A stretch of DNA of 64,000 nt, from positions 1 to 64,000 of the forward strand of contig CAKOTA010000004.1 of NCBI GenBank assembly GCA_934119965.1, written 5' to 3'. Each line of letters begins with the position of its first letter. Within the stretch, counting starts at the first letter, position 1. Positions 54,619-62,235 of the stretch are shown one piece after another. This stretch comes from an uncultured Bacilli bacterium (GTDB taxonomy: Bacteria > Bacillota_I > Bacilli_A > RF39 > UBA660). The translations under genes and the position numbers were made by a program. The notes under the pieces were generated by a model that was not told the origin of the DNA, ran no database searches, and worked only from the letters and a program-made list of their open reading frames with translations.

Positions 54619-55326
54619 ATGACACCACATATAGAAAGCAAAAAAGAAGAAATCGCAAAAACAGTAATAATGCCAGGCGATCCTTTAAGAGCAAAATATA
54701 TAGCAGAAAATTTTTTAGAAAATTATGAATTAGTAAATCAAGTAAGGAATATATATGCTTATACTGGATATTATAAAGGTAAAAAAATAACTGTAATGGC
54801 ATCAGGAATGGGAATGCCTAGTATTGGAATTTATTCTTATGAATTATTTAAATTTTATGATGTAGAAAATATAATTAGAATTGGAACATTTGGAGCTTAT
54901 ACAAAAGATTTAAATTTATATGATTTATTTTTAGTTGATAGGGCATATTCTGATTCTTCATATGCATTAGTTCAAAATAATAATCAAAATAACATATTAG
55001 AATCATCTGATTTTTTAAATAAGATAATTATAAATACTGCTGAAAAAATCAATCAAAAATTAAAGATAGGCACTATATATAGTAGTGATGTTTTCTATAA
55101 AGAAAATGATAATTACGAAGAATTATATAATAATTACAATTGTTTAGGAGTAGAAATGGAATCATTTGCTTTATTTAGCAACGCTTTAGTTTTAGGAAAA
55201 AGAGCCACTTGCTTACTTACAGTAAGTGATAATTTTGAAACTAAGGAACAAATAAGTTCAATAGAAAGACAAAATTCTTTAAATAAAATGATTACTTTAG
55301 CACTTGAATCAACATTAGAATTATAG
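54619..55326 (+). CDS. deoD: Purine-nucleoside phosphorylase DeoD
   Basis: 235 residues, the hexameric DeoD length. MPGDPLRAKYIAENF near the N-terminus, MASGMGMPSIGIYSYEL (phosphate site), RIGTFGAY, and GVEMESFALF (nucleoside site). It phosphorolyses purine (deoxy)nucleosides for salvage. The usual catalytic Asp of the 'VSD' motif is present in LLTVSDN. RBS GGAGGT; TATAAT just upstream. Confidence 0.95.
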   Translation: MTPHIESKKEEIAKTVIMPGDPLRAKYIAENFLENYELVNQVRNIYAYTGYYKGKKITVMASGMGMPSIGIYSYELFKFYDVENIIRIGTFGAYTKDLNLYDLFLVDRAYSDSSYALVQNNNQNNILESSDFLNKIIINTAEKINQKLKIGTIYSSDVFYKENDNYEELYNNYNCLGVEMESFALFSNALVLGKRATCLLTVSDNFETKEQISSIERQNSLNKMITLALESTLEL

Positions 55327-55336
55327 GAGAGTGATT

Positions 55337-56605
55337 ATGAAATATATAAAATATGATATGAATGGTTATTTCTTACATACAATTGAAACAGATAAATTCA
55401 AAACAATTAACATAAATTTAAATATTAAAAGAGAAACTAAAAAAGAAGAATTAACAATTAGAGATGTACTTATAAATACTTTAATAGATTCTAGTAAAAA
55501 GTTTCCAACTAGAAGAGAAATAGAAATAGAAACGGAAGAATTATATGGACTAGGAATGAATATTAATTTAGTTAACTCTGGAAAATGTAATATTATTAAT
55601 GTTGATGAAACTTTTTTAAATAATAAATATATTGACGATGATATTTTAGAAAATTCAATAAGTTTTTTAAATGAAATTATTTTTAATCCTAATGTAATAG
55701 ATGGTAAATTTAATGAAGATTCATTTAAACTTGCAAAAAGAATTGTGAAAAATAACATTGATAGTATTAAAGATAATCCAGGTTATTATGGTAAACATTG
55801 TTTGATTGAAAAAATCAATCCAGATAATCCATTATCTTTTTTGCCAAACACTAAAGATTTAGATAAAATTAATTCTCGTAATCTATATGAATATTATTTA
55901 GATGTAATTGAAAATGATGAAATTAATATTTTTGTGATAGGAAATATCGATTCTTTAAAAATCAAAGAATTGTTTGAAAAAATATTTAAAATAAGTAAAA
56001 GAAAAACTAAAAAAATAAATCATTATATTCTAGAACATAATATAGGCGATGGAGATTTATACAAAGAAAAATTACCAATTAATCAAACTAAATTATTAAT
56101 GGGATATAATTTTGAAGAAATTACTGATTTTGAAAATAAATATGTTTCAGGAATGCTTTCATATATATTAGGTGGAAGTGCTGACTCAATGTTATTTAAA
56201 ACAGTAAGAGAAAAAGAATCATTATGTTATAGTATTAATTCTAGATATAATATTTTGTCTGGAATTATGATTGTTGACTCTGGTATTGACGCTGACAACT
56301 ATGAACTAACTAAAAAATTGATTATGGAACAAATAGAAGAAATTAAAAAAGGAAATTTTGCTGAAAAAGATTTAGAAAATGGCAAAAAAATTTACAAAAA
56401 TAGTGCTTTAGAATTATTTGATTCTCCTAGTTCAATTATTAATATGTATATTTCACATGAATTTATTAATAGTGATTTATATGAAGAAAAAATTAAAAAT
56501 ATTGATAAAGTAACAAAAGAAGATGTGATTAATTTAGCAACCAAATTACATTTGAATAAAATTGTTTTGATAGAAGGTGAAGAAAATGAAGAAGACAACG
56601 ATTAA
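55337..56605 (+). CDS. M16-family peptidase-like protein YmfF type (no zinc motif)
   Basis: 422 residues. M16 fold, with VLINTLIDSSKKFPTRREIEIETEELYGLGM at the place where active relatives carry HxxEH, so catalytically inactive. Matches YmfF (also written YfmF), partner of the active subunit encoded next; in Bacillus the pair is connected with EF-P modification. ATG 55337 follows GGAGAGTG. The 3' end overlaps the partner gene. Confidence 0.9.
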   Translation: MKYIKYDMNGYFLHTIETDKFKTININLNIKRETKKEELTIRDVLINTLIDSSKKFPTRREIEIETEELYGLGMNINLVNSGKCNIINVDETFLNNKYIDDDILENSISFLNEIIFNPNVIDGKFNEDSFKLAKRIVKNNIDSIKDNPGYYGKHCLIEKINPDNPLSFLPNTKDLDKINSRNLYEYYLDVIENDEINIFVIGNIDSLKIKELFEKIFKISKRKTKKINHYILEHNIGDGDLYKEKLPINQTKLLMGYNFEEITDFENKYVSGMLSYILGGSADSMLFKTVREKESLCYSINSRYNILSGIMIVDSGIDADNYELTKKLIMEQIEEIKKGNFAEKDLENGKKIYKNSALELFDSPSSIINMYISHEFINSDLYEEKIKNIDKVTKEDVINLATKLHLNKIVLIEGEENEEDND

Positions 56606-57839
56606 CAATTTAGATTTGGATTTGTTTTATGAAAAATTAGATAATGGTTTAGAAATTTATATTGTTCCTAAAACTAATTCTAATAATAATTATGTTACTT
56701 TTACAACAAAATATGGTTCAAATAATAATAGTTTTAAAATAGGCGATAAATTGTATGATATGCCTGCTGGAATTGCCCACTTTTTAGAGCATAAAATGTT
56801 TGAACAAGAAAATGGTTTAGATCCATTTACTTTATTTAGTGATAATGGTGCTGATGCTAACGCATTTACTAATTATGAACAAACCACTTATTTATTTTCT
56901 TCTCCAAGTAATTTTGAAGAAAATTTGGAAATTTTATTTGACTTTATAGGTCATCCTTATTTTACAGATGCAAATGTAGAAAAAGAAAAAGGAATAATTA
57001 TTCAAGAATTAAAGATGTATGAAGATAATCAATTCAGAAAAGGTTTTAGTAAAATAGTTGAAAATGCTTTTAAAAACCATCCTGTTAAAATGCAGGTTGG
57101 AGGAACAATCGAAAGTGTAAAAAAAATAACAAAAGAAGATTTATATAAATGTTATGAAACTTTTTATAATCCTTCTAATATGTTTATTGTTATTACAGGA
57201 AATGTAGATCCTGAAAAGACTATTGATATTATTAAAAAAAATATTGTTGATAGAAAAAAAATAGATTTTACTAATATAATTCCTGAAGAACCAAATGAAG
57301 TTGTTAAAAAAGAAGAAGTTATTAAGATGAATGTAACTATTCCTAAAGTTTATTATGGAATTAAAATTAATATTGGCAATTATGATATGAAAATTATTAA
57401 ACAATATTTATCTTTGTATTTTGATTCTATATTTGATGCTACATCAGATTTTAGTAAAAATATGAAAGAAAAAGAAATAATAGATGAAGATATTAATTAT
57501 TATTTTATAAATACTGAAGAACATTTATTGGTCATTTTTGGAGCAGAAACTAAGAAAGAAAATGAATTAATAAGAGAGATTATTAAAACTTTATCTATTA
57601 TTCCTGATAAAGAAACTTTTGAAAGAAAGAAAAAAATATTTATTAGTTCTATTATATATTCAAGTGATAGTATATTTAGAATTAACAATATGATTACTAA
57701 TTCAATTATTAATAATGGATATTTTAATACTGAATTATTTAATCAAATTAAAAGTTTAAATTATGATGAAATGATAGATATAGTTAATAATTTATCGTTT
57801 GATAATGATTTATATGTATTAGTTGAAAGTAAAAAATAA
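56586..57839 (+). CDS. M16-family zinc peptidase YmfH type
   Basis: 417 residues. Inverted zinc motif HFLEH (residues about 65-69) and downstream Glu in EKGIIIQELKMYED give a complete M16 active site; GTIESVKKITKEDLYKCYETFYNPSNM follows as usual. Forms a heterodimer with the inactive subunit (established for the family). The ATG at 56586 uses AAGGTGA inside the previous gene. Confidence 0.92.
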   Translation: MKKTTINNLDLDLFYEKLDNGLEIYIVPKTNSNNNYVTFTTKYGSNNNSFKIGDKLYDMPAGIAHFLEHKMFEQENGLDPFTLFSDNGADANAFTNYEQTTYLFSSPSNFEENLEILFDFIGHPYFTDANVEKEKGIIIQELKMYEDNQFRKGFSKIVENAFKNHPVKMQVGGTIESVKKITKEDLYKCYETFYNPSNMFIVITGNVDPEKTIDIIKKNIVDRKKIDFTNIIPEEPNEVVKKEEVIKMNVTIPKVYYGIKINIGNYDMKIIKQYLSLYFDSIFDATSDFSKNMKEKEIIDEDINYYFINTEEHLLVIFGAETKKENELIREIIKTLSIIPDKETFERKKKIFISSIIYSSDSIFRINNMITNSIINNGYFNTELFNQIKSLNYDEMIDIVNNLSFDNDLYVLVESKK

Positions 57840-57857
57840 TCGTATGATTATTTTTTT
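57832..57857 (+). terminator. Terminator of the peptidase pair
   Basis: Stem AAAAATAATC/GATTATTTTT, loop GTAT, T run. Confidence 0.78.
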
Positions 57858-57859
57858 AC

Positions 57860-57904
57860 TTGACTTCAATTATTTGTTTATGCTACTCTATAAATAGAGA
57901 GTAG
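57860..57904 (+). promoter_or_regulatory. Promoter region with inverted repeat over the ribosome binding site
   Basis: TTGACT at 57860-57865. The inverted repeat CTACTCT (57883-57889)/AGAGTAG (57898-57904) lies directly before the start codon and its second arm contains the RBS, so the mRNA may hide the site. The -10 element is not clear. Confidence 0.4.
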
Positions 57905-57911
57905 GGATTTC

Positions 57912-58847
57912 ATGAAAAAAATTTTAAACAATAAAATATTTATTGTAATAGTAACGATGATAATATGTATAAGTGGGACATTGTATGCTGCAAGTAAATA
58001 TCAGGCAAGTGAAGTAACTTATTACAATGCAAATAATGGTGACACAACTACTGTTCAAGAGGCTTTAGATAAATTGTATGATATGAAAAGTTGCAAATCA
58101 TTGTGTGCTAATGTAACTGTAAAAGTTGGCGATTACATCAAAATGACACCTACAGAAACTAATTATATTTTACCTGAACAAGTATTTGGCGAGGAAAGAG
58201 TACTCAATCCGAGTGAACTAAATTTATGGAGAGTAATTAAAATAAATGATGATGGTACAGTTGAAATTGTGTCTGAATACGTATCAAGTACAAAAATTAG
58301 AATAGAAGGTAAAGATGATTTTGTAAATCTTCCTGAAAAGCTTAACAGTATAGCTGGAGGATATATAAATTCTAAGTATACAATTAGTTCTAGATGTATG
58401 GGATATGGTGGGCAACAAAATCGAATTTTAGAAGATATGCTATCTAGTACAACCGTTCCTTGGACGAGTAATACATCAAATAATGATAACGAAAAATATG
58501 GTGGAGGAGATATTTTATATCAAAATGATTTTGACTTGGTAAAGAATGCTATTGGTACATTATCAGCAAATGAAGTCGGAACAACGACAGCAACTTCTTA
58601 TTGGTTGTCCTCACGCCACTATTCATATCAAAACAGTAGAGATAGACAAGCGTGGTTTTTTTCAGGACGTTATATCAATTCTGATGGAACATTAGCTGTA
58701 TCTAATTTATATTTTTATGTTACTACTAGTAAAAAATTTTTAAATTCAATAGGTGATTTCGCATTTAGACCAATAGTGGTTTTAAAAGCAGGAATTGTCA
58801 CTTCGTCTGGAAAAGGAACATCTGATGAACCATATATTTTACAATAG
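57912..58847 (+). CDS. Secreted surface protein, paralogue with 'GTLYA' signal peptide
   Basis: 311 residues. Signal peptide nearly identical to that of the 40253 gene (IVTMIICISGTLYAA), a helical segment TTTVQEALDKLYDM, two Cys near 60, then a domain with NLWRVIKINDDGTVEIVSEY, ILYQNDFDLVKNAIG, TSYWLSSRHYSY and FRPIVVLKAGI...SSGKGTSDEPYIL. That pattern is seen in uncharacterised Bacillota surface proteins (related to lectin-like folds, inference). No anchor motif is seen. Confidence 0.72.
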   Translation: MKKILNNKIFIVIVTMIICISGTLYAASKYQASEVTYYNANNGDTTTVQEALDKLYDMKSCKSLCANVTVKVGDYIKMTPTETNYILPEQVFGEERVLNPSELNLWRVIKINDDGTVEIVSEYVSSTKIRIEGKDDFVNLPEKLNSIAGGYINSKYTISSRCMGYGGQQNRILEDMLSSTTVPWTSNTSNNDNEKYGGGDILYQNDFDLVKNAIGTLSANEVGTTTATSYWLSSRHYSYQNSRDRQAWFFSGRYINSDGTLAVSNLYFYVTTSKKFLNSIGDFAFRPIVVLKAGIVTSSGKGTSDEPYILQ

Positions 58848-58858
58848 TAACTAATGTT

Positions 58859-58909
58859 AATCAATTTTTATTGTATGACTTTTGTATGCAGTAAAAATTG
58901 ATTATTTTT
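58859..58909. terminator. Terminator between convergent surface-protein and DUF6512 genes
   Basis: Long stem AATCAATTTTTA.TG with CA.TAAAAATTGATT, then T7 on the + strand. Confidence 0.7.
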
Positions 58910-59423
58910 TTATTCCATAGCAGTTGCATTGTGGATCTCTAAATAGGTTATTTTTGATAGGATTATATGTTAAATATCCGAATATACTATAAATAATTAC
59001 TATTAATAACATTCCTATGATTTTTTGATGGTTTATTTTTTTTAAATGTATTATATATTGCTTGATATTTTCTGAAAAGATAAATGTTATTAATAAAATA
59101 GTAATAGCTACAATTAAATTATGGCCAAATATATAATCAATTGGCAAGTAAATTATTAAATAAAAAATTATACTTATTATTATACTTATTGATATTCCTA
59201 AAGAATAATTATTAGTTTTAATGTTGTTTTTTATTAGTATAAAATATTCTATTATGGAACTAATTAATATTGGGGTTGCTACTATTTTCATATGTTCCCA
59301 TATACTTTCGTTAACTGGGAATATAATACTGAATATTACATTATTTGATAAGTCATATCCGAAGTGAAATAGGAATGACAATAAAAATGTAATTAAGATG
59401 GTTATTAATTTTATTTTTTTCAA
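58902..59423 (-). CDS. DUF6512-type membrane protein
   Basis: 173 residues, about five to six TM helices. The N-terminal half has FLFHFGYDLSNNVIFSIIFPVNESIWEHMKI, the conserved 'FHF.Y......PVNES.WEH.K' signature of DUF6512. Function unknown. A TTG at 59423 is preferred as start: GGTGAT precedes it at the usual distance, whereas the ATG at 59453 has no RBS. Only minus-strand gene in this region. Confidence 0.8.
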   Translation of the reverse strand: MKKIKLITILITFLLSFLFHFGYDLSNNVIFSIIFPVNESIWEHMKIVATPILISSIIEYFILIKNNIKTNNYSLGISISIIISIIFYLIIYLPIDYIFGHNLIVAITILLITFIFSENIKQYIIHLKKINHQKIIGMLLIVIIYSIFGYLTYNPIKNNLFRDPQCNCYGIKK

Positions 59424-59576
59424 GATTATCACCATTAAATAATATGCAATCATTTATAAATATTAAACAAAATTGTATAATCATTAGTAATTTTTGCTTG
59501 AAAAATGTACTTTACGGATATAATAAACATAGATAGTATGAAAAGAAATATAATTGTTTTTATTGTCAAAATATGT

Positions 59577-59607
59577 ATTGCAAAATGCAATGTAATAGTG
59601 ATATAAT
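59577..59607 (+). promoter_or_regulatory. Promoter with inverted repeat at -35
   Basis: TTGCAA (59578-59583), 18-bp spacer, TATAAT (59602-59607). The -35 is inside the inverted repeat ATTGCAAAATGCAAT (59577-59591), whose TTGCA half-sites resemble those of the MarR operator at 35708. The stretch 59424-59576 holds nothing else. Confidence 0.55.
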
Positions 59608-59633
59608 TTTTATAGACTAGAAGGAGTATAGTT

Positions 59634-60491
59634 ATGAAGAAAGTATTAAATAGCAAAATTTTTATAGTAATTATTACTATGGTAATATGTATAAGTGGAA
59701 CATTATATGCTACTAATGTTTATAAATCAGAAGAAGTAATTTATACGCCAAAAAATTCTGATTGGAGTGTAGAAAATGTTAAATCTGCATTGGATGATTT
59801 GTATAGTATGAAAACAGAACTAGATACAATAAAAGGAATAGGAGATGCAACTGCAGGTGATATAGCAAGTGGAAAAACTGCTGTTGTTAAAGGTGAAAAA
59901 GTAACTGGAACTAAGGTAGAAGGGACTAATTACAAAGTTTATGAATTTAAAAATGTAGAAGCTACAGCTTCCGATGACTATCATGCTACATATAAGGATG
60001 CTGCCTGGGTGCCAATAACATATGCCAAGAATTATGATTGCTCAGGGGGCGTTTGCAGTAAAGATGATGGTGTTAAATTTAGTATTGATATAGGATTCAC
60101 ACCTAAAAAAATTGTGGCTGCTAATATATGCTTAACTGTGAGATCTGCAACGAAAGAACCATATTATAATATTAGAATGAGTAGGGGATATGATACAAGT
60201 ACAAGCAGTACTGTATATTGGTATACTGATAAACTATGTACTAATTATACTTATCAACAAGCTTATCAAACAGGTCCGTATTTAGAACATTTAGATACAG
60301 TTAATTCTGAATATGGTGGATCGTTTGGAATCAATACATATTATGTTGGTGATGGCAAGCTAAGTTTCGAATCTGACTGGATGAGAAATGTGAATTCAAG
60401 TGGTAATGATACGGCAGGTACAACTAATAGTGGCTATCAAGTATATGGAACATTGTTTTATTTGTCTGGAACAATTGTATATGAAGAATAA
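59634..60491 (+). CDS. Secreted surface protein, paralogue A
   Basis: 285 residues. Signal peptide MVICISGTLYA, module YTPKNSDWSVENVKSALDDLYSM, then IKGIGDATAGDIASGKTAVVKGEKVTGT, a motif frequent in tail-fibre and cell-surface proteins. A C-terminal domain follows with four Cys (YDCSGGVCSKDDG, NICLTV, KLCTNY) and ends YQVYGTLFYLSGTIVYEE. Twin of the next gene. RBS AAGGAGTAT. Confidence 0.72.
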   Translation: MKKVLNSKIFIVIITMVICISGTLYATNVYKSEEVIYTPKNSDWSVENVKSALDDLYSMKTELDTIKGIGDATAGDIASGKTAVVKGEKVTGTKVEGTNYKVYEFKNVEATASDDYHATYKDAAWVPITYAKNYDCSGGVCSKDDGVKFSIDIGFTPKKIVAANICLTVRSATKEPYYNIRMSRGYDTSTSSTVYWYTDKLCTNYTYQQAYQTGPYLEHLDTVNSEYGGSFGINTYYVGDGKLSFESDWMRNVNSSGNDTAGTTNSGYQVYGTLFYLSGTIVYEE

Positions 60492-60625
60492 AATTTCTAC
60501 TAAAAAAAAATACGTTTTAGAGATGGAAAATAAGTATAGAAAGTAAAATAGTTACAAGGATAATCGACAAATTATTTATGTAGGACTATATATAATAAAA
60601 GTATAATGCTAAAAGGAGTATAATT

Positions 60626-61456
60626 ATGAAAAAGTTGTTGAGTAATAGACTATTTATATTTATAATTGGTGGTGTGTTTTTTGCAAGTGTAACATTATAT
60701 GCAGCTAATGTGTATTATGCGAATTCGATAAAATATACACCAACAGATTCAAGTTGGAATGTAACAAATGTAAATGATGCTTTAAATAATTTGTATAGTA
60801 TGAAAACAGAACTAGATACAATAAAAGGAATAGGAGATGCAACTGCAGGTGATATAGCAAGTGGAAAAACTGCAGTTGTTAAAGGAGAAAAAGTCACTGG
60901 AACTAAAACAGGAGATACTAATTATAAGGTTTATGAGTTTAATAATGTATCAGCTATAGCTTCCGATAATTACCATGCAACCTATAAGGATGACGCATGG
61001 GTACCAATAACATATGCTCAATATTATGATTGTTCAGATGGTTCCTGTAGTGAAGACAACGGTGTTGATTTTGCAATTGATATAGGATTTACACCAAAAA
61101 GAATTGTGACTGGGGAAGTATGTTTAACTGTGGGTTCCGCGACAAAAAATTCATATTATAATATTAGATTAACTAGGGGCTATACAGCAAATTCATCAAC
61201 TAATATATATTGGTATATAAATAAACTATGTGGTAGTATTACCCAACGCCACAACAATATAGATACAGAAAATAATGACACTAAACTTAGTTCATGGGGA
61301 TATAATTATTTTTATACTCAAAATAAAAAATTATATTTTAAATCTGATTGGTACAGATATTTTCCTAATTCAGAATCAGCTGTTAAAGTTAATAGTGGCT
61401 ATCAAGTATATGGAACATTGTTTTATTTGTCAGGAACAATTGTATATGAAGAATAA
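60626..61456 (+). CDS. Secreted surface protein, paralogue B
   Basis: 276 residues. Hydrophobic signal ending SVTLYAANVYYANS, module YTPTDSSWNVTNVNDALNNLY identical in most positions to that of the 40253 protein, then the GDATAGDIASGKT block virtually identical to paralogue A, also at DNA level. The C-terminal domain is homologous with conserved Cys (YDCSDGSCSEDNG, EVCLTV, KLCGS) but its loops differ. RBS AAAGGAGTAT. Confidence 0.72.
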   Translation: MKKLLSNRLFIFIIGGVFFASVTLYAANVYYANSIKYTPTDSSWNVTNVNDALNNLYSMKTELDTIKGIGDATAGDIASGKTAVVKGEKVTGTKTGDTNYKVYEFNNVSAIASDNYHATYKDDAWVPITYAQYYDCSDGSCSEDNGVDFAIDIGFTPKRIVTGEVCLTVGSATKNSYYNIRLTRGYTANSSTNIYWYINKLCGSITQRHNNIDTENNDTKLSSWGYNYFYTQNKKLYFKSDWYRYFPNSESAVKVNSGYQVYGTLFYLSGTIVYEE

Positions 61457-61488
61457 AAAAATTGCAAAAAAATGCAATTTTTTTTATT
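61455..61488 (+). terminator. Terminator of paralogue B
   Basis: Stem AAAAAATTGCA/TGCAATTTTTT, poly-A loop, T run. Confidence 0.8.
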
Positions 61489-61542
61489 TTTCTAAGGAAA
61501 TTGAAAAGTTTTGTCTAATAATTTTAATGAGGAGGTGAGAAA

Positions 61543-62235
61543 ATGCAATTTTTAAAAGACAATAAAAAAATAGTTATTGGTTCATTAGTCATATTAATTT
61601 CTCTTTTAATAATAGTTTTTACTTATTACTTTAATCAAACTGAAACAGTAGCTGCAGAAACTAATTTAATTGAAGCAAATACCGAAGAAATAAAAGAAGA
61701 AAAAAACAAAAAAATAAGAGTTGAAATAAAAGGTGCTATAAATAATCCAGGTGTTTATGAATTAGATGATAATTCCAGAGTGATTGATGTCATAAATATT
61801 GCTGGAGGACTAACTGAAAATGCTGATACTAGTTTAGTAAACTTGTCAAAAAAAATCAATGATGAAATGGTTATAATCATTTATACTAGAGAAGAAATAG
61901 AAAATTATAATAATAGCAAAATCAAAACAGAATATGTCTATATAGAAGTGCCAAGTTGTCCTGACAAAGTAAATGAAGCATGTATCGAAGAGTATAAAGA
62001 AGAAAACAAAGAAGGAAAACAAGAAACTAAAGAAGAAACAAAAAATTTAATCAATATCAATACAGCTAGTATTGATGAATTAACTAAACTGTCTGGCATA
62101 GGTGAAGCAAAAGCTAAATTAATTATTGAGTATCGTGAACAAAATGGCAAATTTAAAGAAATAAAAGAATTAACTAATGTAAAAGGCATAGGAGATTCAT
62201 TAATTGAAAAAATTAAAGATAATATTACTATTTAG
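61543..62235 (+). CDS. comEA: Competence protein ComEA
   Basis: 230 residues. N-terminal TM helix (about 10-28), an SLBB domain (about 55-115, RVEIKGAINNPGVYELDDNSRVIDVINIAGGL), a Glu/Lys linker, and tandem helix-hairpin-helix DNA-binding motifs (LININTASIDELTKLSGIGEAKAKLIIEYR; LTNVKGIGDSLIEKI). Binds incoming double-stranded DNA outside the membrane and delivers it to ComEC. RBS GGAGGTGA. Confidence 0.96.
   Translation: MQFLKDNKKIVIGSLVILISLLIIVFTYYFNQTETVAAETNLIEANTEEIKEEKNKKIRVEIKGAINNPGVYELDDNSRVIDVINIAGGLTENADTSLVNLSKKINDEMVIIIYTREEIENYNNSKIKTEYVYIEVPSCPDKVNEACIEEYKEENKEGKQETKEETKNLININTASIDELTKLSGIGEAKAKLIIEYREQNGKFKEIKELTNVKGIGDSLIEKIKDNITI

Noticed and set aside
59450..59656. Minus-strand 68-residue frame upstream of the DUF6512 gene
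   Set aside because: It overlaps the promoter and start of the 59634 gene on the other strand and has no ribosome binding site.
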